This document shows, in pieces, positions 15,560 to 25,940 of a stretch of 64,000 nucleotides of DNA. The stretch comes from Lamellibrachia columna (lineage: Eukaryota; Annelida; Polychaeta; Sabellida; Siboglinidae): NCBI GenBank assembly GCA_963662155.1, contig OY759266.1, positions 11,428,835 through 11,492,834 of the forward strand, in the 5' to 3' direction. Position numbers and translations under genes: made by a program. Under the pieces are notes generated by a model that saw only the letters and a list, made by a program, of their open reading frames with translations, had not been told where the DNA came from and did not search any database. Every line of letters starts with the position of its first letter. Positions within the stretch are counted from its first letter, which is position 1.

Positions 15560-15715
15560 AGGTTGCTAGAGCACTATAAACAGGTTGCTAGAGCACTATG
15601 AACAGGTTGCTAGAGCACCATGAACAGGTTGCTAGAGCACTATGAACAGGTTGCTAGAGCACTATGAACAGGTTGCTAGAGCACTATGAACAGGTTGCTA
15701 GAGCACTGTGAACAG
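15560..15715. repeat. 22-bp tandem repeat x7
   Basis: Seven copies of aggttgctagagcactatga followed by ac, with scattered substitutions. It lies just after the gypsy RT remnant. Confidence 0.93.
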
Positions 15716-16639
15716 AGGCACGTGTAACGGCTGTGCAGTGACTGATTGACAGATCTCACGGTACCTCCGGGTCAACTGGCTCACTAGGACACAGAGTGGG
15801 TGTGGGGACACGTAGGGGAAGGTTGGGACCTATGAACCACTTTTCACTTTTTTAGCTATAAAACAAAAAGTTATGTATGTTTTAACATGAAAATTGCTGT
15901 CGTACACAGACGAATGTCCTCTAAGAGTGTCTAGAAATTAATCGGGCTGGGATTTGTCAAATTCAAAGTATATGCAAATTAGTGTAAGCATGTGTAGTGG
16001 CTCAAGGGACCCCACTCGTGGGATTCTTTGAGCCACCATGTGGGGTCCCGGGAGCCAGAATATAAATTTTACATTTAAAACAGAATAATGAGTTGAACAT
16101 GTAATTTGTATTACCATAAATCTGTGGTACATATTCTGCACGTTATTTAACATACCTTATATTAAAATATTACATTCATGCTTTTAATGCACATGCATGT
16201 TACGCATAACTCCGCTTCTTGAGAAAAATCTGTTTTGCAATTATTGCCAGAAATGTAAAACTAAGTGATACGTGTAATTACCACCAGCCTAACTACAACA
16301 TATTTACTGTCAAATATCTTCCTAGTTGTTATTGTAGCTTTACATGCTTACTTGAAACTGCTTAATTCCTGTAATTCTCACCTTTTTTGGAAACACTACT
16401 TTGCCACTATTGGCAGAGAAATGATGAGCTCGACACCAGGCTTGTCACTCATAACTCCTCATCCTGAGGAGGGATAACAAATGTTTGCAATTGTCTGTTT
16501 AATTACCCCAAGCTACCTGCAAACTATGTGTTAACTTATCGTCACATCTCTTCCTACTTGATATGGTAGTGTTCCAGGTTTACAGGAAACCGCTTAATTC
16601 TTGTAGTTCTCTTGGTAGGACACCGCTCATCTACCTATC
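15716..16639. other. Gene-free stretch
   Basis: AT-rich, with no supported exon. A short ggtggctcaa / ttgagccacc inverted pair lies around 15995-16040 (gtggctcaagggaccccac ... gtggggtcccgggagcc). The right end runs into the C-terminal remnant of the pogo-like transposase. Confidence 0.4.
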
Positions 16640-16877
16640 TAGTCTGGGAAGCACTACCTTTACTGACGTTACAGGCACAGCGTGGATGTCATCGACAACC
16701 GCATCTACATAAGCATTGTCTATCTTGTGTGCCTTCCGTAACAAGCGAACTACAATGGATCTGGTCTTATCTTCCACCAAGTTGATGTAATGAACGACTG
16801 GTTTTTATCCAGCATATGACACGACTACATAGTTGTCTTTGTGGATGTGGAGATCCGCATGATGTTCATTTTGTTCG

Positions 16878-18334
16878 TCATCTTCCACGTTCGTGTCTCG
16901 TATGTCCCGTTCATCTTCCACGTCCGTGTCTTGAATGTCCCGTTCATCTTCCACGTCCGTGTCTCGTATGTCCCGTTCATCTTCCACGTCCGTGTCTCGT
17001 ATGTCCCGTTCATCTTCCACGTCCTTGTCTCGTATGTCCCGTTCATCTTCCACGTCCGTGTCTCGTATGTCCCGTTCATCTTCCACGTCCGTGTCTCGTA
17101 TGTCCCGTTCATCTTCCACGTCCGTGTCTCGTATGTCCCATTCATCTTCCACGTCCTTGTCTCGTATGTCCCGTTCATCTTCCACGTCCGTGTCTCGTAT
17201 GTCCCGTTCATCTTCCACGTCCGTGTCTCGTATGTCCCGTTCATCTTCCACGTCCTTGTTTCGTATGTCCCGTTCATCTTCCACGTCCTTGTCTCGTATG
17301 TCCCGTTCATCTTCCACGTCCTCGTTTCGTATGTCCCGTTCATCTTCCACGTCCTTGTTTCGTATGTCCCGTTCATCTTCCACGTCCGTGTCTCGTATGT
17401 CCCGTTCATCTTCCACGTCCTTGTTTCGTATGTCCCGTTCATCTTCCACGTCCTTGTTTCGTATGTCCCGTTCATCTTCCACGTCCTTGTCTCGTATGTC
17501 CCGTTCATCTTCCACGTCCGTGTCTCGTATGTCCCGTTCATCTTCCACGTCCGTGTCTCGTATGTCCCGTTCATCTTCCACGTCCGTGTCTCGTATGTCC
17601 CGTTCATCTTCCAAGTCCGTGTCTCGTATGTCCCGTTCATCTTCCACGTCCGTGTCTCGTATGTCCCGTTCATCTTCCACGTCCTTGTTTCGTATGTCCC
17701 GTTCATCTTCCACGTCCTTGTTTCGTATGTCCCGTTCATCTTCCACGTCCTTGTTTCGTATGTCCCGTTCATCTTCCACGTCCTTGTTTCGTATGTCCCG
17801 TTCATCTTCCACGTCCGTGTCTCGTATGTCCCGTTCATCTTCCACGTCCGTGTCTCGTATGTCCCGTTCATCTTCCACGTCCGTGTCTCGTATGTCCCGT
17901 TCATCTTCCACGTCCTTGTCTCGTATGTCCCGTTCATCTTCCACGTCCGTGTCTCGTATGTCCCGTTCATCTTCCACGTCCTTGTCTCGTATGTCCCGTT
18001 CATCTTCCACGTCCGTGTCTCGTATGTCCCGTTAATCTTCCACGTCCTTGTCTCGTATGTCCCGTTCATCTTCCACGTCCGTGTCTCGTATATCCCGTTC
18101 ATCTTCCACGTCCGTGTCTCGTATGTCCCGTTCATCTTCCACGTCCTTGTCTCGTATGTCCCGTTCATCTTCCACGTCCGTGTCTCGTATGTCCCGTTCA
18201 TCTTCCACGTCCTTGTCTCGTATGTCCCGTTCATCTTCCACGTCCTTGTTTCGTATGTCCCGTTCATCTTCCACGTCCGTGTTTCGTATGTCCCGTTCAT
18301 CTTCCACGTCCTTGTTTCGTATGTCCCGTTCATC
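16878..18334. repeat. 33-bp minisatellite, about 44 copies
   Basis: The unit contains cgtatgtcccgttcatcttc then cacgtccgtgtct, with two main variants (gtgtct or ttgt(c/t)t at the end). As 33 is divisible by three, it encodes an 11-residue repeat in every frame. In the pogo-like frame (minus strand) this is VEDERDIRDTD with T/K and D/N variants. Apart from one nonsense change in the minus frame (GAA to TAA at 18032-18034), several frames stay open for most of the array. Confidence 0.97.
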
Positions 18335-19425
18335 TAGCCTGCCGCTGTCGATGTCTGTGTAACTTGTTCCTGGCCTGGTCGTGTCGGGGTCGACATGCTT
18401 GTCCTGTGCGAAAGGTAGACATGTTTGTTCGCCTTCTTTGGTTTTGTGACAATGTTTACCTTTTTTTTGTTTAGTAACTCTTTCTTCTCGGCAGTGTTGG
18501 TGATGATGGCCGATTTTATTTTTCTCCGTTTTGTTGCAGTTGCTTTTCCGGGAGCTGCCTTCGAGTACGGCCATAGCTCCTCAGGCGTGTGCCTCTCATA
18601 TGATTCAGGTGATCCTTTACGGGTTGACGCTGCTGGTGATCCTTGACTGGTCGATGCTGCTGGTGATCATTGACTGGTCGATGGTGCTGGTTCTGTTGCA
18701 GGTGTATTCATATCAACACATCTGTCAGTGACAGCCGCCGACAGGAACACATCGTCGGGGAATATATTCCTGGTTATGGGATAGATGCCGGTTGCTTTGA
18801 ATGATGATGTTATGTTGCAGTGGGAGAACGCCTTACCAAACGCTTGCCAACTCAGTTCTGCAACATCATAAATGGTGATTGTCTTAGCTGGATGCTAGAG
18901 CATCCAACAGTCGAATGCCGTGTTGAAGTCCCGTTTAATGGGCCCATATACTCCTACGTGTAAGGGCTGCATTCAATGACTGCAGTGTGGGGGGAACGTG
19001 ACAATAGACAACCCCTATTCTCGCGCCATTTCTTTCATGGTTATCCATGACTAGAACTTCACGTTTCGTTACAGATGCAGCCATGTGCTCAATGAGGTGT
19101 TCTAGTACCTTGGCGAACAATTCAGAATTCATCCATTCAGACTGGGTGGCAAGACCCAGACTTCCATTTGGAGCCCCATTTATCATGTGATCGTGGAAGT
19201 TTACACGTGGAAATATATAGACAGGGGGCAACGCGTGACAAAAAACAGCATTTATGCACAACAAAGAGAGACGAGGGTGCCACGTTCAGCTGAAGTTATT
19301 TGACCAACCTGTTTCAGTCCCTTTTGGGTCAACGCTTTGCCAGGTTTCTGAACGGATGTCAAAGCAGTTTTATCTAAGTTCCATATCTGCTGCGGTTCAT
19401 ATGCATTCAACGCCCGCCATTTTAT

Positions 19426-19672
19426 TGGCACGCCATGAAGATGGGCATGTCTTCCCATTTTATTGGCATGCCAAGAAGATGGGCATGTCTTCCCATTTTA
19501 TTGGCACGCCATGAAGATGGGCATGTCTTCCCATTTTATTGGCACGCCATGGAGATGGGCATGTCTTCCCATTTTATTGGCACGCCATGAAGATGGGCAT
19601 GTCTTCCCATTTTATTGGCACGCCATGAAGATGGGCATGTCTTCCCATTTTATTGGCACGCCATGGAGATGG
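19426..19672. repeat. 38-bp minisatellite, about 6.5 copies
   Basis: The unit begins ggcacgccatgaagatgggc and ends cttcccattttatt. It sits between the CENP-B-HTH and DDE blocks of the pogo-like pseudogene. 38 is not a multiple of three, so each copy shifts the frame. Confidence 0.96.
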
Positions 19673-20289
19673 GCATTACTTCCCATTCGCTCAGTGTACT
19701 CGCATGCAAGTCGTCTAGTAGCACACCGAGTTAGACCATGAAACATCTTCGATGATGTGATCAGGTACGTCGACAAGGCTTCCTCCTCAGCATCGGTAAA
19801 CACATGGAAGCAGTAGACGTGCAGAACATTAAATCAATGGATAGAAGAAGATACATTCTTACGTAAGTACGTACACACGTACGTACATATGTACGTACAC
19901 ATGTAGGCCATATACGTACTTATGGTTATATAAATATCCAAACACAACATTTATTCACTCTAAATATATAATGTATACCTAGACCTACATGTTTAGTAAC
20001 AAACGACTTCTTGTCGCATCGGTCTTCAATATCGTAGCCATATTTTATTCATTCCAAGAAAGGAAAATACGTTTAGTCATATCACAGCAAATTAGAAAAA
20101 TACAAAAAAGAATTACAACAACATTTTAGAGAAATATACACCATTTTAAGAAATAAGCATTCCAACAAACAAAATATATTGCACAGGTATGAATATTGCA
20201 AGCAAACAGTTTAAGAGACATAAAACAGAAAAAAAGACAGACAGTCATATATATGGATGAGTGAAACAAAAACAAATCATCACACATTG

Positions 20290-20810
20290 TTTAAAAATCT
20301 GATTGCATATGGAACAAAACACTCTTAATATGTTTTCGTTCTGGCTTCCACAGAGATATATCGTTTAACCGACTTTGCTGTTACAAAGATTGGCTGCAGG
20401 GGGGTGACAATGATCAGTTAAAATTGCCTCAGTCTTTCTTTCCATGTGTAAGAGATGGATACGGTCAAGGAGAGGAAATTAAATCCCAGCGATTTTTGAG
20501 GATCGGAAAATCGCTCGTTGCAGCTTCGTTCTGTCTCTTGTTGTCAGCTGTCTGAACCAACAGATGATGGAGAATGTCTGTACAGTTTCTACAAGTGCAC
20601 GGTGGAAAAGTTGTAGAATTGTCTTGTCCACTTTGAAGATTCTTAGAGTTCCCATAAAGTAGGGTCTCTGCTGCCCTTTCTTCACGAGGAGTTGGGTGTT
20701 TTTCCTTCAGTCCAGCTTTTTTGTAGTAGTTACTCCTAAGTACTTGTAAAATGTGACACGCTCCACATTTTAATTTTGCTCCTTTGTTGTGTTAAGTTCA
20801 AGATAATTAT
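20290..20810 (-). mobile_element. LINE reverse-transcriptase C-terminal fragment
   Basis: A minus-strand frame (20685-20479) reads FKVDKTILQLFHRALVETV, then TFSIICWFRQL and RTKLQRAIFRSSKIAG. This is the usual post-catalytic region of LINE RT proteins. Broken frames below it give RYISVEART and PYAIRFLNN, which match the protein's end. It is inserted in the pogo-like pseudogene. Confidence 0.72.
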
Positions 20811-20974
20811 CTACTCATGATGGCATCTTTCACTTAACGACCAAGTGTACGTCGGTTTACACCAAAATCCTTCGCCATGCTTCTAGTGGACCGTTGATTT
20901 TTAATTACATCGTAAACGGCGTCCTTCGTCGTTTCTTCAGGGAACACACCCCTCTTCATTTTGTGACCACCTGT

Positions 20975-21422
20975 CTGCCGAATTCCACAATCGATTTAAC
21001 CCAGAAAGCAGGAAGGGTATAGAGATACTTGCTCTACAACATGACATACCAAACGTCTCTTCGCTACGAGCTGAGGTGAAGGAATGGCAGCGCTATTGGA
21101 GACCCACAGAGCCCACACAGTCATCGTCCTCGCCTAACTTGGCTGAATGTCTCGAGCACGCAGATGCAGACATCTTCCCGAATATCCGCACCCTGTTGAG
21201 GATCGGTTGCACTCTTCCTGTTGGAAGTTGTGAGGCAGAGCATTCATTCTCCTGCGACGGGTCAAAACCTACCTACGCAACAGGATGGGGGAAGATCGGC
21301 TTTCTGGGCTCACCCTGATGAACATGAACCCCGGCATGGAGATTGATCTGGAAACAGTTTGTCAAATGTTCATAAAAAGAAACAAACTGGAAATGTTCTC
21401 AAGCTACATACTGTATAAATAA
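20975..21422 (+). mobile_element. hAT transposase C-terminal (dimerisation) remnant
   Basis: With one frameshift near 21255 the plus strand reads FPNIRTLLRIGCTLPVGSCE, AEHSFS, then RRVKTYLRNRMGEDRLSGL, LMNMNPG and FIKRNKLEMF. This is the hATC block, including the signature AExxFS and the R-x-x-M-xxxRL..L helix. Only the C-terminal part is present. Confidence 0.85.
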
Positions 21423-21929
21423 TAAACGTGACTCAAATCCGGTGTGCTAATATTATCACAATGGAAAAAGCAACGAGTAGTGGGGCTTATTGTGCAGTGA
21501 TTAACAGATCTGCTGATGAACAAGTTATTAAAACACAGCTGATATAAACAGAGTTTCTAGTACCTAGTTGTTTCCAGCACCCGGCAATGTTCTATTAACT
21601 GACTATAGTCTTTAAAATTATACTGTGGTTAGAATGTTATGATCTGTTGAGGTCTCATTCAACTAGTTAACCTTTTCAGGACTTTATCGCCAAGCTGACC
21701 TCAGTGGTTCTTTAACGTAATTGAGCACTTTGGCATGAAAGGCGGATGTGCTAATCACTACATTTACATTTCTGGGGTTTGTAATATAAGTACACAACGT
21801 TAATTAGTTATGTAATACTGTTCTTCTTTTTATTGTGTATGTATTTCTATGATGCATTTTAATTTACATGGCGCAAAGGTCTCAGGAAACGTTTTAATCT
21901 ACCAGTTTGCACTCACTGTTGTTATATGG

Positions 21930-21932
21930 TAT

Positions 21933-22021
<89 letters not shown>
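21930..22021. repeat. (ACT)n microsatellite, about 30 units
   Basis: Pure ACT repeat. The plus-strand ORF across it begins with poly-Leu, which is an artefact. Confidence 0.97.
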
Positions 22022-23188
22022 TTAGCAGAATATTTCCCGATTCAAATTCACATCATGTATCGAATGGTGCGCGTTATACAGAGTAGTTTAAAATGCAACA
22101 ACAGTTTCGATAGGCTCTCTTTAGAGGGCAATCTAGCCCTTCGGGGTATTGCGTCATGTATGTCTAATAAAAGTTTCAATTACAATTTGTCTCGGTTCAA
22201 ACTTGATGCCACGACTTTCTGTAATATGAAACCTAGCTACTTTTATTATATTATTCAGAACCAGTATCAGAAATCGCTGGATGACACAGTTCACTTGGCA
22301 AAGGATGTGCTGAATAATATAGAGAATGCGTGTAAACACTTTTTAATCAAAGACGTGTTAGTCTCTTTGTGTGCAAAGATACTTACATTGTAATTTAACT
22401 GTACACGTTGTCGTACGAATAAATATATATTTTTACTATTACTACACTACCCCCCCCCCCGTAGTTTGCAATAATGCCGATACAGAGTTAAGACGATTCA
22501 TGTTGTTTTAGTCAATTGTAGCATACTCGTTTTTTTATTAAACATTTGCATTACTATAGTTGTCTTAGTCAATGTTGCAATAAATGGCACATGCCAGATG
22601 TTTAATAATTGTCTTTTTGGACATTTTCAGACACACCGCATTTTCTTCGTTGGAATAGGCCTACCTGCAAGTGTGAATGAAACACAATCCGCTGCGTTTT
22701 GCCGAAACTAGATTCAAAAGTAGTTGTACCTCGTCTACTGTAAATTTGACATTCGAAGTTATACTTTTGTGACGAATACAAGAAAATACATAGGACTACT
22801 TTATCACGATTTTTTTATTTTTAGCAAATCCTTATTAAAACGGGACAAAAATTCGTATTGTATACGGAAAATTCGTACGACGTCGCATGTCTGGATTTTG
22901 GGTTGATTACATTAGGTCCTAACTCGCTTAAAACCAGATTATGGGTGTCCCAAATTACACAATTTCAAAAGTTTTGTCTAAAAAACGTCAAATGGGTGGG
23001 AAGGGGATACCCGCTTCCCACACCCCCTTCACGCCTCGTTTCGCGCCTTCGGTGCTTCATACATTACCTGGGACCTCCCTTTTTCTAAACCTTGGATCCT
23101 CAGAGCTCCCTATGATCATGGGTCCCAAGCTTCCCCTCAGAAGAACGCATTCAAGCAGACCAAGGACGCAGTCTTCAGTGTAGCTTTC
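22022..23188. other. Gene-free stretch
   Basis: An ORF continues from the ACT repeat to 22393, with a tail (RFKLDATTFCNMKP and following) that has a protein-like composition but no family I recognise and no splice signals. It could be a retroelement scrap. A poly-C run lies at about 22450. Nothing else is supported before the gypsy RNase H remnant. Confidence 0.35.
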
Positions 23189-23710
23189 ATGTTACGCGCG
23201 CTGACGTCAGCCAAGACTAGATATGCTCACATTGTCATTGAGGAACTGTTGGTGATTGTGCATGTGTGTGGGAAGTTTGACGCTTGTGTGTATGGTCGAG
23301 ATGAAATCATCGTAAACACTGCATACCATAATCCGATGACGTTTATATTCAAGAAGCCATTGAATGCGGCGCCTATGAAACTAACAACGCGTGCTGCTAC
23401 AACCTGAACGTGCAGAACGGATCTGCCCGTGATCGTATGTGACAAAAGGTCGTCAGTGGAGAACATCGATACGACCGTGTTTCTTCCTGTCACCGCTGAA
23501 CAATTTCAACAAATCAGACATGCAACATCGGAATATCCAGCACTCTCACTGCCGAGTGAAGTGATCCGGGCTGGCTGGCCTGCAGAGCGCATGTATGAGC
23601 CGCCTGTCGTCATACACGGGTTACAAGCTTGTGATTCACGCTTGTCTGAGGACGGACCTGGTGGCAGACTCACGCGAGTCATGCCGGCCAGGAGGGGAAC
23701 CTCCCGTGTG
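23189..23710 (+). mobile_element. Ty3/gypsy RNase H to integrase-linker remnant
   Basis: The plus strand reads RALTSAKTRYAHIVIEELL, CGKFDACVYGRD, then IFKKPLNAAP (RNase H C-terminal half). After a stop and frame change it continues with VFLPVTAEQFQQIRHATSEY, EVIRAGWPAER and PVVIHG, the linker before the gypsy integrase zinc-binding domain. It is a third, independent gypsy fragment in the window. Confidence 0.85.
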
Positions 23711-23824
23711 ACTGCGGCGCGAGGCCCATTGAGCCAGATCTCCATATCTACGGTCCTCACACCAGGAGAAACAGTTGATGTACGTTTATGTGCAATGTTA
23801 CTTGGCACTTATGTTAACAGTGGC

Positions 23825-23945
23825 GTGTTTCGGGGGGAAGGCATTGGGACATGGCCCTCTTTAGGCTTTTTTTGGGGGGGAATTTTGTTCCGTTGCACCG
23901 CTACATGGTAAACTAATGGGTGACAAAGCTTGCTCCCCTTTGCAA
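23825..23945 (-). repeat. Dispersed element, copy 2 (inverted)
   Basis: It carries atggtaaactaatgggtga, the complement of the sequence at about 13965, flanked by runs of G. It pairs with the entry at 13945-14075. Confidence 0.5.
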
Positions 23946-25940
23946 GATGCTAAATATGTCTGTTAATATCATAACATTTAATCGAAGTTTTGAATTTTTC
24001 TCATTTGAAAAAAATTCCAAAAGCTAAAATGTAATGTGTTAATATTTAGCATATCCTTGAAATGCAAATATGCAATATAAACAATACAGCACAGGTCTGG
24101 TGCACAGACAAATGCCAACTAAACACTATTGTATATGCAGACTCATGATAAACGTTTCCTGGTGAACGAAATTAATGTTGACAAATATGATACTATATTT
24201 TTCATATTCTGCTAACAATTTCAGCTATCATTCCATTTTATTGATTTTTTCATCACAGATTTTCCCCATACATACAGTGTACACGACTACATCAAAAAAA
24301 TACATTGTTCCAACTCAACAACGACATTGTTACACATCATGCATAAACAGCATCACCCTATCATATGGCATATGTGACATTTGTCATTAAAGCTGCCTCC
24401 TCAACTCATTCAGCCCATCATGAATCAGATTTGTTTCTGTTCAAATCTGTAGTGTGTGAATAGTTTAAGTAATATGCACAGTCAGTTTCATAAAAGTTTG
24501 TGTACTTTTGTTAAAATCTGAAAAAAATTAACTTTGATCATTAAGATCAGGTAGCTTGCAAATGTGAGAACAGCCTTACGATATAATATATAGTGCCAGT
24601 AAACTTTTTTTTGTTTTTTGACAAATAAAAAAGTTATGTAATAGTTTGTCCGATGTTTTCACCAAAATGAAATAAATTTTTTTTATAAATGAGCTAACAC
24701 GTTGAAGTCAATACTAGACAGATTTGATTTTTCAACAAAATGAATCTGAGACGAGACAGGCAAAAAATGCAGTTCAGGGGTTATCTTTAAAGTAAATGTG
24801 CCACTTGGTTATCGACACTGGACTAGGGAAATGAAGATTAGTTACACTAAGTAAGCAGAATTTCACACATTAGCCATGAGTCTTAAGAAAAACTGGATGA
24901 ACTTCGAGGATCTGCACAGAAAACCAGACACAACTGACACCTGGATATAATGAACAATTGTTTATAAAGGACACATTTCTCTAGTCCTACCATTGTCTAT
25001 TACATACAGCTTTTGTTGTCACGACAACTGCATGATGAAAAGAACGTGGGTCAGATTCAAGCAAAGCTACTTTGGAGGAAAACACATTGTCACAGATTTC
25101 CAAGACGCAATACAGATATTGGGAGGTATATGGCCGTATCTTGTTTTTATATGGATTTGTTTAAAATGCAAAGGTCGTGATAAAGTACATATTTTCTTGT
25201 GTTCATCACATTAGTATAAATTTATAGCAAACTTAGTGGTCAAAGCAAAAATATTTTTGTGCAAGGCAGATTTCTGGCAAAACCTAGTGTATTTCATTTG
25301 ATGTAGGTACATCTCCTAGCCTTATAGGTGGCAGCACACAATCAGAATTGGAATGCAATAGGCCGATTGATCAATGAAAATGTATACGGCTTCATATAGA
25401 ATTTCCAGTCCAGTCTCAACCAAAAAATGTGGCACGTCTGCAACTTTGAATGGCAAACATTATCTGGGTGACAGACTTACACAAGACTGGCAGTGAAAAT
25501 ACATCTGTCAGCTGCATCAACATTACAGCCACATAAGCACCCACCTCTGCAGACTTACAGCAGATATACCAAAACACTTCATTATATGTACATCATAGAG
25601 TACCAGTGTCTTCTACGTTCCTTGCTCCATCCTTATTCTGCCATTTCATAGCACCACAGTCGTAAATGCATGGTTTTAATGACCTTTAAATCATAGACGT
25701 GCAGACTGTTACCAACTTGTTACAATGCGTGCTAATCTGCAGGCAGGTCTAAAAGGCTCTCGACAGTGAGAATCAAGCATAACCCGACTTGAACTAATTC
25801 ATGATGTCCCAACGATGAAACAAATTACACTGTGCCTATAGTTAACTGAGCACAGCCGTCATGATGACGCTCTGGGAGCCACAAGTTGTTCTGGCCTATC
25901 CAACAGCCAGTCTATTTTATACTGAACACGAAACTGAAGG
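23946..25940. other. AT-rich stretch; probably WIPI3 3' UTR and downstream flank
   Basis: No exon is supported. The minus-strand WIPI3 stop is at 25941-25943, so its 3' UTR runs leftward into this region. A candidate AATAAA on the minus strand lies at 24237-24242. The small ORF at 24993-25214 has no recognisable similarity. Confidence 0.45.
24237..24242 (-). promoter_or_regulatory. Candidate polyadenylation signal of WIPI3
   Basis: AATAAA on the minus strand, about 1.7 kb downstream of the stop codon. AT-rich DNA makes chance matches likely, and the UTR length is unverified. Confidence 0.25.

Larger units (their letters stand above)
16640..20959 (-). pseudogene. pogo-like DDE transposase pseudogene, inflated by minisatellites
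   Basis: Five collinear minus-strand blocks match pogo/Jerky-type transposases. The first is a psq-type helix-turn-helix from ATG at 20959 (TRSMAKDFGVNRRTLGR). The second is a CENP-B-type HTH segment at 19803-19672 (EEEALSTYLITSSKMFHGLT, RRLACEYTERMG). The third is the catalytic domain at about 19400-18935: IWNLDKTALTSVQKP holds the first Asp (normally NLDET), then TSAERGTLVSLCCA, IFPRVNFHDHMINGAPNGS and LVMDNHE (second Asp). The fourth is a Lys-rich segment at 18574-18360. The last is a terminal KDNYVVVSYAG block (about 16830). An unrelated LINE piece interrupts it at 20290-20810. A 38-bp array splits the HTH from the catalytic domain, and a 33-bp array separates the catalytic domain from the C-terminus. 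Stops and frameshifts are frequent, so it cannot make active enzyme. Confidence 0.82.

Noticed and set aside
16878..18334. Possible CRISPR-like array
   Set aside because: Units are directly contiguous with no unique spacers, and the DNA is eukaryotic.
16816..18474. ORFs of 360-550 codons across the 33-bp array in several frames
   Set aside because: All result from a unit length divisible by three without stop codons. Only the minus-strand transposase frame joins recognisable domains, and it is broken.
21926..22393. Poly-Leu ORF with a unique tail
   Set aside because: The start is the (ACT)n repeat. The tail is not assignable and lacks supporting signals; kept only as a note.
24993..25214. 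73-codon plus-strand ORF
   Set aside because: Antisense to the probable WIPI3 3' UTR, with no similarity or splice sites.
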